NCBI RefSeq assembly: GCF_003999195.1
Contig: NZ_RJVR01000295.1
Coordinates: 1 to 62,029, forward strand
DNA length: 62,029 bases
Origin: Streptomyces soli
Lineage (GTDB): Bacteria > Actinomycetota > Actinomycetes > Streptomycetales > Streptomycetaceae
Reading direction: 5' to 3'
Position numbers and translations under genes: made by a program. The notes below the pieces were generated by a model. The model worked only from the letters and a program-made list of their open reading frames with translations. It had not been told where the DNA came from and ran no database searches. Shown one piece after another: positions 34,924 through 43,646 of this stretch (the first letter of the stretch is position 1; every line of letters begins with the position of its first letter).

Positions 34924-35613
34924 TTACGGCCCTGTGGCCGCAGTGCCCGCTCCGGGGGTGATCAGCCCGGTTTCGTAGGCCACGACGACGGCTTGGGCGC
35001 GGTCGCGCAGGCGGAGTTTGGCCAGGATCCGGGCGACGTGGGTTTTCACCGTCGCCTCGCTCAAACGGAATCGCGCGGCGAGTTCGGCGTTGCTCAGGCC
35101 TCTGGCAAGCGACTGGAGGACTTCGAGTTCCCGGGGGGTGAGGGCTGCCAGGTCGCGGTGCAGGGTGGCGGCCTGGGTGCCGCGGGAGGCGAAGCGTTCG
35201 ACGAGGCGCCGGGTGATGGCCGGGGCGAGCAGCGCGTCACCGGAGCGGACGAGTCGGACGGCGGCGACCAGGTGTTCCGGCGTGACGTCCTTGAGGAGGA
35301 AGCCGCTGGCCCCGGCGGTCAGGGCGGCGTAGACGTAACGGTCGAGGTCGAAAGTCGTCAGGATGATGACCCGGGGCGGATCGGTCACCGCGCCGGAGAG
35401 GATGCGACGGGTGGCTTCCAGGCCGTCGATGCCGGGCATCCGGATGTCCATGAGCACCAGGTCGGGGCGGGTGCGGCGGACCGCCTCGAGGGCCTGTTCA
35501 CCGTCGGCGGCCTCGGCGACGACCTCGATTCCGTCGGCGGCCAGGATCATGCCGAAGCCGGTACGGACCAGAGCCTGGTCGTCGGCGATCACCACGCGCG
35601 GCGGCTCGGTCAC
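34924..35613 (-). CDS. NarL/FixJ-family response regulator
   Basis: A 229-residue two-domain regulator. The receiver (residues 1-125) begins RVVIADDQALVRTGFGMIL, with the acidic pair and the phosphorylated Asp in LVLMDIRMPGIDG; Thr and Lys positions follow in VIILTTF and FLLKDVTPEHL. The C-terminal LuxR-type helix-turn-helix (about 155-215) reads LTPRELEVLQSLARGLSNAE then SEATVKTHVARILAKL. Its start overlaps the end of the histidine-kinase gene by 4 nt (ATGA). The divergent ABC exporter genes are probable targets. Confidence 0.92.
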   Translation of the reverse strand: MTEPPRVVIADDQALVRTGFGMILAADGIEVVAEAADGEQALEAVRRTRPDLVLMDIRMPGIDGLEATRRILSGAVTDPPRVIILTTFDLDRYVYAALTAGASGFLLKDVTPEHLVAAVRLVRSGDALLAPAITRRLVERFASRGTQAATLHRDLAALTPRELEVLQSLARGLSNAELAARFRLSEATVKTHVARILAKLRLRDRAQAVVVAYETGLITPGAGTAATGP

Positions 35614-36932
35614 GACTGCTCCTCGACCGGTATGACGGCGCGAACCCGGTAGCCGCCGGTGGGGCGCCTGCCGGCCTGGAGGGTGCCTCCGTAGACGGCG
35701 AGGCGTTCGCGCAGGCCGATCAGTCCGCGGCCGTCGCCGGAGCCGGCCGGCGCTCCCGGGGTGCCGCCGGTGTCGGCCACCTCGACGTGCACCGCGTCGG
35801 GCGTGTAGTCGAGGCTGACCTGCACGCGGGCCCCGGCGGCGTGCTTGACGGTGTTGGTCAGTGCCTCCTGCACCACGCGGTACGCGGCCAGGTCGACGCC
35901 GGCCGGAAGGGGTGCCGGGGCGCCGGTGACGGTCAGCTCGACGGGGACGCCGGTGTCGCGTACGCGGTCGGTGAGGGCCACCAGTTGGGCGAGGCCGGGT
36001 TGTGGGGCGAGATCGGCGGTGGCGGCCGGGTCGGGGCAGCCGTCCCCGTCCATGCCGCTAACGCTGTCCATGGTGAGAAGACCCATGACATGGCGTAGTT
36101 CGGCCATCGCGGTCCGCCCGCCGGCCTCGACGGCCAGCAGTGCCTCGCGGGCCCGGTCGGGCGCGGCGTCCATCACCTTGCGGGCCGCGCCCGCCTGGAT
36201 CACCATCACGCTGACATTGTGGGTGACGACGTCGTGCAGTTCGCGCGCGATGCGGGCGCGTTCGCGCTCGACCGCCAGGCGGGTGGCGGCCTCGTGCTTC
36301 TCCTCCAGGGCGCGCACGCGCTGCTTCCAGGTGTGGATCGTGTTGGCCGCGAGCCCGACCCCGAGCAGCGCGAGGAACGGGACGAACCCGGGCGTGATGT
36401 CCGGGACATTCGCGTCGTGAAACGCCGCGACCAGGCCGGCGCCCGCCACCAGGCTCGCTATCGCGCGCAGCCGGTACGGGCTGTACACGGCGGCGCTGTA
36501 CGCGGCGACCACGCACGACAGGAAGGTGTACACGGCCGTGTCGCCGCCCCCGGCGCCGCGATGGAAGAGCAGCGTCGTGCCGATCACGGCCCAGAAGGCG
36601 GCCAGCGGGTAGCGCCGGCGTACTACCAGGGGCAGCGCGGTCAGGGCGGCCAGGACGAACTGCCAGGGCTGGAGGGCTCCCAGCTCCTGCGCGATGCCCA
36701 TCGGCAGGGGCGGACCGGGCGGAGCCGGCGCCCCCGCCGGGAACGGCAGCACCAGACCGGGCCCTCGGCCCTGCCTCAGCGCGGTGCCCGCCGTACACGC
36801 GGCCAGGACGAAGGCGAGGATCGCGTCGGCGGTCCAGGCCCACCGGGACGGGCGCGGCGGCGGCCCGGGGGCCCGCAGCAGCTCCGCGATGCCGGTCCTC
36901 CACCGCTCCACGATCTCTGCCCCGCCGCCCAT
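35610..36932 (-). CDS. Two-component sensor histidine kinase (HisKA_3)
   Basis: A 440-residue kinase of the NarX/LiaS group. The first half has several hydrophobic segments between residues 30 and 190, without a large extracellular domain, suggesting an intramembrane sensor. The dimerisation helix with the phospho-His reads ERARIARELHDVVTHNVSVM, and the ATPase domain carries YRVVQEALTNTVKHA, VEVADTGG and GRGLIGLRERLAVYGG. The start at 36932 has only a weak ribosome binding site, and an in-frame extension upstream cannot be excluded. The system likely detects an envelope-active compound, as it is divergent (204 bp) from a MacB-like ABC exporter. Confidence 0.9.
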   Translation of the reverse strand: MGGGAEIVERWRTGIAELLRAPGPPPRPSRWAWTADAILAFVLAACTAGTALRQGRGPGLVLPFPAGAPAPPGPPLPMGIAQELGALQPWQFVLAALTALPLVVRRRYPLAAFWAVIGTTLLFHRGAGGGDTAVYTFLSCVVAAYSAAVYSPYRLRAIASLVAGAGLVAAFHDANVPDITPGFVPFLALLGVGLAANTIHTWKQRVRALEEKHEAATRLAVERERARIARELHDVVTHNVSVMVIQAGAARKVMDAAPDRAREALLAVEAGGRTAMAELRHVMGLLTMDSVSGMDGDGCPDPAATADLAPQPGLAQLVALTDRVRDTGVPVELTVTGAPAPLPAGVDLAAYRVVQEALTNTVKHAAGARVQVSLDYTPDAVHVEVADTGGTPGAPAGSGDGRGLIGLRERLAVYGGTLQAGRRPTGGYRVRAVIPVEEQS

Positions 36933-37136
36933 GGGGCCAGTGTGGCAAGCCGTCGGCCCCGGCCACATCCCTCCCGGTGAGGACGGGCCGTACATCGTCC
37001 GCGTACATCGCAGGGATGACGCGCTCGGAGGTCGTTCCGGAACGGTAGCCAAGCTCGCCACTGCGGGCGACGCCCCGGGCACGGCCCCGCGCCTAGCGTC
37101 GGGCCGAATCGTCAATCCCCGGCCTGTGGAGGCACC

Positions 37137-37838
37137 GTGACAGCGAGCGCGCCCGTCATCGACATCCGCGATGTGAGCAGGACATACGGGGAAGGGCCTC
37201 CGGCTCTCGCCGACGTGACGCTGAGCGTGCGCGCCGGGGAGGCGCTGGCTGTGCTGGGGCCGTCCGGCAGCGGCAAGTCGACGCTGCTCAATCTGATCGC
37301 CGGGCTGGACCGGCCGAGCACTGGCAGCGTCATGGTCGACGGACTGCACGTGGACGAGTTGGGCGAGGCCGCATCGGCGAAGTACCGGCGGGCGAAGATC
37401 GGCATGGTCTTCCAGTTCTTCAACCTCCTGGACGACCTGACCGTCACCGACAATGTGCTGCTGCCGGCCCAGTTGGCCGGAATGCCCCGGGCCGAGGCCC
37501 GTACGCGCGCGGGAGACCTGCTGGAGTCCCTCGGCATCGACCGCCACGCCCGCGCCTACCCCGGCCGGCTGTCCGGCGGGGAGCGCCAGCGGGTCGCGGT
37601 CGCCCGGGCGCTGATGAACCGTCCGGCGCTGCTGCTGGCCGATGAGCCGACGGGCGCGCTGGACACCGCCTCCGGCGAGGACGTCAGGGAACTGCTGGCC
37701 GAACTCAACGCGGACGGCCAGACGATCGTGCTGGTCACCCACGACCTGGGCCTTGCCGAGTCCTGCGCGACGCGCACCATCGAGCTGGTCGACGGCCGGA
37801 TCGTCCGGGACGTGGCCACGCTGACGGTGAACCGATGA
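37137..37838 (+). CDS. ABC exporter ATP-binding protein (MacB/LolD-like)
   Basis: A 233-residue ATPase: Walker A LGPSGSGKSTLLN, Q-loop FQFFNLLDDLT, signature LSGGERQRVAVARAL, Walker B LLLADEPTGALD and switch VTHD. The pattern is of the LolD/MacB (MJ0796) type that works with FtsX-like permeases and moves substrates by mechanotransmission from the outer face of the membrane. The GTG at 37137 follows TGGAGG. It overlaps the permease gene by 4 nt (ATGA). Confidence 0.92.
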   Translation: MTASAPVIDIRDVSRTYGEGPPALADVTLSVRAGEALAVLGPSGSGKSTLLNLIAGLDRPSTGSVMVDGLHVDELGEAASAKYRRAKIGMVFQFFNLLDDLTVTDNVLLPAQLAGMPRAEARTRAGDLLESLGIDRHARAYPGRLSGGERQRVAVARALMNRPALLLADEPTGALDTASGEDVRELLAELNADGQTIVLVTHDLGLAESCATRTIELVDGRIVRDVATLTVNR

Positions 37839-40222
37839 GCGCCCTGGGCCGGGTGGTCCGCGCGGGAGTCGGGCGGCGGCGCGTGCAGACCGCGGTGATG
37901 ATCCTGACCACGCTCATGGCCGTCACCGCGTCGGTCCTGGCGGCCGGACTGCTCGTGGCCTCCCAGGCGCCCTTCGACCACGCCTTCGCCCAGCAGCACG
38001 GCGCCCACCTGACCGGGCAGTTCGACGGTACGAAGGTCACGGCGCCGCAGCTCGCGGCCACCGCGCACGCGTCCGGTGTGACGGCCGCGGCCGGCCCCTT
38101 CCGGACCCTGTCGCTGCGCCCGCGTACGACCTCGGGCTCCGACCCCCTCCCGGCCGGGGCCGATCTGCCGCCGATGACCGTGGTGGGCCGGGCAAGCGCC
38201 GGCGGCCCGGTCGACGACACCGTCCTCGTCGACGGTACGTGGGCCACCCGCCCCGGCCAGATCGTGCTGGCCTACGGCGGCCTGCCCCTGCGGCCGGGCG
38301 CGCAGCTGACCTTCCCCGACCTGCCGGGCAGCCCGACGCTGACGGTGGTCGGGGTGGCCCGGTCCGTGACCGACACCGCCGAGGCCTGGGTGGCCCCGGC
38401 GCAGGCCGAGGCACTGACCGCGCAGGGCAGCACGGCCACGTACGAGATGCTCTACCGCTTCCGCCACGCGGGCACGGACGCCCAGGTGGCCGCCGACCGC
38501 GCCGCCATCACTGCGGCTCTGCCGAGGGGTGCGATGACCGGATCGCAGTCCTATCTGACCGTGAAGCTGCAGGCGGTCGCCAACACGATGGCGTTCGTGC
38601 CCTTCGTGGCCGCCTTCGGGGTGCTGGGGCTGTTGTTGTCGGTCCTGATCATCGGCATCGTGGTCAGCGGCGCGGTCGGCGCCGCGACCCGGCGGATCGG
38701 CATCCTCAAGTCCCTCGGCTTCACTCCGGCGCAGGTCGTCCGGGCGTACGTCGCGCAGGCGCTGATCCCTGCGGCGATCGGCTGCGTTCTGGGGGTGGTC
38801 TGCGGCGACCTGCTGGCCGTGCCGGTACTCGGCGATGCCGGGAGCGCTTACGGCGCCGGGTCGTTGACGGTCCCCCTGTGGGTCGATGTCGCGGTGCCCG
38901 CCGCCGCTCTCGCGCTGGTCGCCTGCGCCGCCCTGGCGCCCGCGCTGCGTGCCGGGCGGCTGCGCACCGTCGAGGCGATCACCGTCGGGCGTACGCCCGG
39001 TGCCGGGCGTGGACGCCTGGTACGGCGGCTGACGGGACGGCTGCCGGTGCCGCGCGCGGTCAGCCTCGGCCTGGCGAACCCCTTTGCCCATCCGGCGCGT
39101 TCGGCGACGATGGCCGCCGCGGTCGCCTTCGGCGCGGTCACCGTCACCTTCGGGGTCGGGCTGGCCCTGACGCTCGGGGCCGTCCAGTCGGGCCGGATGC
39201 TCAATTCGGCGGGCTCGGTCGTGGTGGCCACCGGCGGCGGTCAGCAGGGGCCGCCCGGTGCCCAGGTGGTCCATGTCGGGGGTGAGCCGGACGCGCCGAA
39301 GGCCGACCCGGCCGAGGTCACCGCCGCACTCCGTACGCAGAAGGGGACCCGCGGCTTCTACGGCACCACCCAGGCGCAGGTGAGCGCGTCCGGGGTCACC
39401 GGGGCGACAACCGTGGTGGCGTACCAGGGCGATTCGTCGTGGGGCGCCCCCGAGATGGTCTCGGGCGCCTGGCTCACAGGCCCCGGCCAGGCGGTCGTCT
39501 CCACCCGTTTCCTGCGGGCCGCCGGGATCCAGGTCGGGGACACCGTCACGCTGACCGAGCGCGGCCGGCACGTCTCCGTACGGATCGTCGGTGAGGCGTT
39601 CTTCACCGTGGGCGAGGGCATGGAACTCCTCACCCCGACCTCCACCCTCGCCGCCCTCGGACTGGACTCGCAGCCGAGCCGCTTCAACGTGGAGACCGAG
39701 CCCGGCACGGACCTGGCGGGCTACCTGGCCTCGCTCAACGCCTCGCTGGACCCAACCGGTGCCGTCGCCTTCGCCAACACCAGTGGTACGTCCGACCTGA
39801 TCGCCACCATGGACGCGCTGGTCGGGATGCTCACCCTGATGCTCGTCGCGGTCGCCGGCCTGGGGGTCCTCAACACGGTCGTCCTGGACACCCGGGACCG
39901 CGTCCACGACCTCGGCGTCCTCAAGGCCCTGGGCATGACCCCCCGGCACACCGTCGCCATGGTCCTCACCTCGGTCGCCGCCATCGGCCTGCTCGCCGGA
40001 GCGGCCGGGGTTCCGATCGGCGTCGCCCTGCACGCCCACGTCACGCCCCTCATGGGCGACGCCGCCGGCATAACCCTGCCCCCCTCGGCCATCTCCGTCT
40101 ACCACCTGCCCGACCTCGCCCTGCTGGCCCTGGGCGGCCTGGTCATCGCACTGGCCGGCGCGCTGCTCCCAGCCGGCTGGGCCGCCAGGACCGGCACCGC
40201 GACAGCGCTGCGCACCGAGTGA
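37835..40222 (+). CDS. FtsX-family ABC permease
   Basis: A 795-residue protein with the two-FtsX architecture of Gram-positive MacB-like exporters: an N-terminal membrane helix, a large extracellular segment, three membrane helices (about 250-380, MAFVPFVAAFGVLGLLLSVLIIGIVVSGAVG...), a fourth and another extracellular part, and a final three-helix FtsX bundle (about 655-790). Coupling segments such as RRIGILKSLGFTPAQVVRAY and VHDLGVLKALGMTPRHTVAM are typical. With the ATPase it forms an exporter or antimicrobial-peptide resistance pump; the cargo is unknown. Regulation by the divergent two-component system is probable. Confidence 0.9.
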   Translation: MSALGRVVRAGVGRRRVQTAVMILTTLMAVTASVLAAGLLVASQAPFDHAFAQQHGAHLTGQFDGTKVTAPQLAATAHASGVTAAAGPFRTLSLRPRTTSGSDPLPAGADLPPMTVVGRASAGGPVDDTVLVDGTWATRPGQIVLAYGGLPLRPGAQLTFPDLPGSPTLTVVGVARSVTDTAEAWVAPAQAEALTAQGSTATYEMLYRFRHAGTDAQVAADRAAITAALPRGAMTGSQSYLTVKLQAVANTMAFVPFVAAFGVLGLLLSVLIIGIVVSGAVGAATRRIGILKSLGFTPAQVVRAYVAQALIPAAIGCVLGVVCGDLLAVPVLGDAGSAYGAGSLTVPLWVDVAVPAAALALVACAALAPALRAGRLRTVEAITVGRTPGAGRGRLVRRLTGRLPVPRAVSLGLANPFAHPARSATMAAAVAFGAVTVTFGVGLALTLGAVQSGRMLNSAGSVVVATGGGQQGPPGAQVVHVGGEPDAPKADPAEVTAALRTQKGTRGFYGTTQAQVSASGVTGATTVVAYQGDSSWGAPEMVSGAWLTGPGQAVVSTRFLRAAGIQVGDTVTLTERGRHVSVRIVGEAFFTVGEGMELLTPTSTLAALGLDSQPSRFNVETEPGTDLAGYLASLNASLDPTGAVAFANTSGTSDLIATMDALVGMLTLMLVAVAGLGVLNTVVLDTRDRVHDLGVLKALGMTPRHTVAMVLTSVAAIGLLAGAAGVPIGVALHAHVTPLMGDAAGITLPPSAISVYHLPDLALLALGGLVIALAGALLPAGWAARTGTATALRTE

Positions 40223-40347
40223 GCCGGCGAGCCGGGCGTCACATGTCCCCGCGCGCCGAGTTGCACGGCCCAGGGACCGCCGCGTTAATGAATGAGTGAC
40301 CTGTCCGGGCCACCGCCCGCGCACCCCATCGACAGGCGGAGGTCCGG

Positions 40348-40765
40348 ATGGACATGATCCATGTCCGAGCGGTGTGCCCACCGGACCTCACGGAACGCAC
40401 CATGGCCATGCTGGGTGCGGAGCCGTTCGTCCTGAACCTGCTCCTGCAGCCCGGCAGCGTACGAAATCCGGACGGCGACGCCATCGAGTGCGACATCCTT
40501 TCCGGAGCCGCCAACGAGGTCCTGCGCGAGCCTGCGGGACCTCGGACTCGAACGCCGGGGCTCCATCGTCCTCGACCCGGTGGACACGGTGTTCTCGGAG
40601 CGCGCGGCCAGGGCCGGTGCCGATGGACTCGGGGCCCGGCTGCGTGCGCCGGTGTGGAAGCAGGCGGAGGCCCGGATGGTCGGGACCGGCACGCTCAAGT
40701 GCCAGCGGGCGATCTGGCGGCGGGTGAGCGAACGCCGGCACGAGCGCGCGGTCAGGCGCTCGTGA
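40348..40765 (+). pseudogene. Truncated, frameshifted DUF389 family gene
   Basis: The ATG at 40348 starts MIHVRAVCPPDLTERTMAML, then VRNPDGDAIECDILSGAANE, the start of DUF389 (TIGR00341-like) membrane proteins. After NEVL, near 40525, the frame shifts: the other frame continues LRDLGLERRGSIVLDPVDTV and VWKQAEARMVG as expected. Then both family similarity and membrane helices are lost, and a stop follows at 40765. The intact family has several membrane helices and about 400 residues. It is therefore doubly damaged. Confidence 0.68.
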
Positions 40766-40801
40766 TCGGGCCGCTCAGGCTGCCGGGCAGCTGGGCGACG
40801 T

Positions 40802-41149
40802 TCAGACGCCGACGAAGGAGAAGCTCCGCCACGCCGGGTGGCCCGGCACAATGCTGTCCGAGAACAGCGTCGCGACATAGACGGTCTCGGCGCCCTGCGG
40901 CTGCCGGCAGTTGGCGCCCTCGTAGAGCACGATGTCATTGAGCGTGTTGTTGGTCACGGCCTTGGCACCGACGGGTCCCAGGCTGTGGCATCCCCGGGTG
41001 ACGGGGTTCTCGATGAGCACCGCCTCGTCGGTCGGGGTGGTGTAGAGGAGCGTGCCCACCGCGGAGTGGGTCATTTGGGAGCATCCCGTGACGGCGAGCA
41101 TCAGAAGCAGGGCTCCGGCACGGATACCGGCCAGGTGACGGTTGGGCAT
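40802..41149 (-). CDS. Small putative lipoprotein
   Basis: A 115-residue protein with a lipoprotein signal peptide: HLAGIRAGALLLMLAVTGC ends in a lipobox-like AVTGC at about residue 23. The mature part contains two further cysteines (GCHSLGP and GANCRQPQ), which may pair outside the cell, and ends FSFVGV. This resembles small secreted beta-rich inhibitors or binding proteins of actinomycetes, but no family is certain. I chose the ATG at 41149 because the signal peptide begins there; the frame remains open upstream. Confidence 0.65.
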   Translation of the reverse strand: MPNRHLAGIRAGALLLMLAVTGCSQMTHSAVGTLLYTTPTDEAVLIENPVTRGCHSLGPVGAKAVTNNTLNDIVLYEGANCRQPQGAETVYVATLFSDSIVPGHPAWRSFSFVGV

Positions 41150-41317
41150 GGGGAAGTGTCCTCGTCTGTGCTGGAGGGATTCGAGCCTTCCTCTCCAGAC
41201 AACCCTGCCGCGTCCCCGCCTCCGCGTCATCTGAAGGACGGCCAGTCGGCGTACACGCCGGCATGTTCGGTCAGCGTGACGCTGGTTTCCCCTCGTGTCC
41301 CGCGAACGGCCCAATGC

Positions 41318-41749
41318 CTAGTCGGTGCGGGCTTCTCGGCCGGTTCCGACGCACAGCGCCCAGATGACAAAGGCATCGACGGCGATCAGCACGATGGCCC
41401 AGACGGGGTAGTACGGCAGCCACATGAAGTTGGCGATCATCGACAGACCTGCCAGGACGATTCCGGTCACGCGTGCCCACATCGCTCCACTGAACAGGGC
41501 AGCGCCCGCCAGAACGACCAGAACCCCGAGGACGAGGTGGATCCAGCCCCAACTGGTCAGGTTGAAGGTGTAGGCGTAGTTGGCGATGGTGACGAAGACG
41601 TCGTCCTTGGCGATGGCGGAGATTCCTTCGAATATCGCCATCGCTCCGCCGAAGATCATCATGACCCCGGCGAAGGCGATCCAGCTGGACGCCCACACGC
41701 TTCCGCTGCTGCTTTCGGTTCCGTGCCCGCGCATTCCAGTCGTGGCCAT
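41318..41749 (-). CDS. Small membrane protein (DUF7144-like)
   Basis: A 143-residue protein with four hydrophobic segments: WIAFAGVMMIFGGAMAIFEG, WGWIHLVLGVLVVLAGAALF, WARVTGIVLAGLSMIANF and YPVWAIVLIAVDAFVIWAL. The pattern is common in actinobacteria, where it is annotated as a DUF7144 family membrane protein. Function is unknown. The start at 41749 follows GGGAGGAG. The gene stands alone. Confidence 0.75.
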   Translation of the reverse strand: MATTGMRGHGTESSSGSVWASSWIAFAGVMMIFGGAMAIFEGISAIAKDDVFVTIANYAYTFNLTSWGWIHLVLGVLVVLAGAALFSGAMWARVTGIVLAGLSMIANFMWLPYYPVWAIVLIAVDAFVIWALCVGTGREARTD

Positions 41750-41973
41750 TTTGGGCTCCTCCCACGTAGGCCTCGCCACTGGTCGGTGACCGGCCAGTGG
41801 CCGCATTTCAGCTTGCCACGAGAATCGCCGACCGGCAGACCCAACGTAGATGTGCGACGAATTCGTACGGTGCTCCAATGGAAGTGTCCGGTGCGCCGAG
41901 GATTGCACGCCGGTCGGGAATTTTTTTGTTTATTTCTGCCGCGCCGGGTCGTGCGTTCAGGGCCGAATTGTCA

Positions 41974-42471
41974 TCACCGCCCCTGCCGCACTGTGGCCGG
42001 GATGATCCGGTAGTCCCGCTGGAAGACGAGGTTGTGCACGTCGGCGGCGGCGATCTCGCGGAGGGTCGCCAGTTTCGCGGTGGCCTGTTCCTCGGTGAAG
42101 ACGTTGAGCGGCCAGTCGCCCACGGTGACGCCGCGCAGGTGCGGGTGGTGGAACCCGGCACCGTAGAAGGCGTGCAGCGTGACCGGGCTGATGCCCGCGT
42201 CCCTTTGCTCGGGCCAGGTCAGGGCCCAGACGGCATCGATGCCGTGCTTGGTGGAGCGCACGCCGGTGGACCGGATCTCTCCGGTGCGGAGGAGCAGGTC
42301 GTCGTTGATCTCGGTGAGCGCCTGGCGTGCGTAGGGGTCGAGGAGGGGGACCGCCTTGGCGAAGAGTTGTTCCTTGTCCTGACGGGAGACGGCGTTTCCG
42401 TGCACGCCGTCCCGGAGGTCGGCGAAGTGCCGCAGAAGTTCTGCCGTGTAGCCGGGTCGGGACTCGTCCAT
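41974..42471 (-). CDS. Conserved hypothetical protein
   Basis: A 165-residue soluble protein: AELLRHFADLRDGVHGNAVS, then KEQLFAKAVPLLDPYARQAL, then WALTWPEQRDAG and HAFYGAGFHHPHLRGVTVGDWPLNVF. Several conserved-looking histidines (HAFYGAGFHHPHL) could bind a metal. I believe relatives occur in other streptomycetes but know no function. The start at 42471 is preceded by GAGGCGGAG; an in-frame ATG at 42510 would add 13 residues. It is divergent from the GH19 chitinase gene. Confidence 0.65.
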   Translation of the reverse strand: MDESRPGYTAELLRHFADLRDGVHGNAVSRQDKEQLFAKAVPLLDPYARQALTEINDDLLLRTGEIRSTGVRSTKHGIDAVWALTWPEQRDAGISPVTLHAFYGAGFHHPHLRGVTVGDWPLNVFTEEQATAKLATLREIAAADVHNLVFQRDYRIIPATVRQGR

Positions 42472-42557
42472 GGGCTCCGCCTCACTCGGTGTCGCTGCCG
42501 CTGTCTTCATCCCAGCATCTGACGGGGCGACGGCGTCCGCTCCCCGGGGCCTAACCG

Positions 42558-42573
42558 ATGGTCTAGACCTTGA
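42558..42573. promoter_or_regulatory. DasR-type (dre) site of the GH19 chitinase gene
   Basis: GATGGTCTAGACCTTG contains the palindromic core TGGTCTAGACC of the DasR operator; 11 bp further on, CAGACCAGTG repeats a half-site. Repeated TGGTC(T/C)AGACC motifs are well known from Streptomyces chitinase promoters. The site lies about 90 bp before the GH19 start. Confidence 0.75.
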
Positions 42574-42659
42574 CAGGTACAGACCAGTGGGGTTCAGTGC
42601 TGTCACCCCCCACAGCGGCCGCCACTCCTTCAGCGCGGCCGCGCAAAAGGAGTGATCAC

Positions 42660-43547
42660 ATGCCACGGCGTATCGCGGCACTGCTCACCACCGTCGCCAC
42701 GATTCTCGGCATCCTTCTGGTCCTGCCCGCGTCCTCCGCCTCGGCGGCCGACTGCGCCTCCGCCTGGAGTTCGTCGGCCGTCTACACCGGCGGAATGACC
42801 GCCTCGTACAACAGCCACAACTGGCTTGCGAAGTGGTGGACCCAGAACGAGAGGCCCGGCAGCGCCGACGTCTGGTCCGACCAGGGCGCCTGCGGCAGCG
42901 GAGGCGGCGGCTCGACACCGGCTCCCTCGGGATTCGTGGTCAGCGAAGCCCAGTTCAACCAGATGTTCCCCAGCCGGAACTCCTTCTATACGTACAGCGG
43001 TCTGACCGCCGCCCTCAGTGCCTACCCGGCCTTCGCCACCACCGGAAGCGACACGGTGAAGAAGCAGGAGGCCGCCGCCTTCCTGGCCAACGTCAGCCAC
43101 GAGACGGGCGGTCTGGTCTACATCGTGGAGCAGAACACGGCCAACTACTCGCACTACTGCGACTGGAGCCAGTGGTACGGCTGCCCGGCCGGCCAGTCCG
43201 CGTACTACGGCCGAGGCCCGATCCAGCTCAGCTGGAACTTCAACTACAAGGCGGCCGGTGACGCGCTCGGCATCGACCTGCTCAACAACCCGTGGCTGGT
43301 GCAGAACGACGCCGCCGTGGCGTGGAAGACCGGCCTCTGGTACTGGATGACCCAGTCCGGCCCCGGCACGATGACCCCCCACAACGCCATGGTCAACGGC
43401 GCCGGCTTCGGCGAGACCATCCGCAGCATCAACGGCTCGATCGAGTGCAACGGCGGTAACCCGGCGCAGGTGCAGAGCCGGATCGACCGGTACAACGCCT
43501 TCGTCCAGATCCTGGGGACGACTCCGGGCAACAACCTGAGCTGCTGA
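42660..43547 (+). CDS. Secreted GH19 chitinase with N-terminal CBM5/12
   Basis: A 295-residue secreted enzyme. The signal peptide ends ASSASAADC; a chitin-binding CBM5/12 follows (CASAWSSSAVYTGGMTASYN then WLAKWWTQNERPG), then a short Gly-Ser-Pro linker and the GH19 catalytic domain. The catalytic Glu is in ANVSHETGG (near residue 148), and the second acidic residue is in the Glu-containing loop before NTANY; YYGRGPIQLSWNFNY is the typical GH19 substrate-groove motif. It cuts chitin by inversion, with known antifungal activity in the family. The start follows AAAGGAG. A DasR-type site lies upstream, as for the GH18 operon. Confidence 0.92.
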   Translation: MPRRIAALLTTVATILGILLVLPASSASAADCASAWSSSAVYTGGMTASYNSHNWLAKWWTQNERPGSADVWSDQGACGSGGGGSTPAPSGFVVSEAQFNQMFPSRNSFYTYSGLTAALSAYPAFATTGSDTVKKQEAAAFLANVSHETGGLVYIVEQNTANYSHYCDWSQWYGCPAGQSAYYGRGPIQLSWNFNYKAAGDALGIDLLNNPWLVQNDAAVAWKTGLWYWMTQSGPGTMTPHNAMVNGAGFGETIRSINGSIECNGGNPAQVQSRIDRYNAFVQILGTTPGNNLSC

Positions 43548-43646
43548 CGCGGTCACCGCGACGAGCCCAACTGCTCCTCTCCACCCGTCCGTCCCACGGC
43601 TGTTACTGGCCCGAGGGCGGGCGGGTGGCGCGCTACAGTGCTGCGC

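Noticed and set aside
35610..37742. A 710-residue histidine kinase with a long N-terminal extension
   Set aside because: The first 270 codons overlap the divergent ABC gene and its promoter region and lack protein-like sequence; the kinase starts near 36932.
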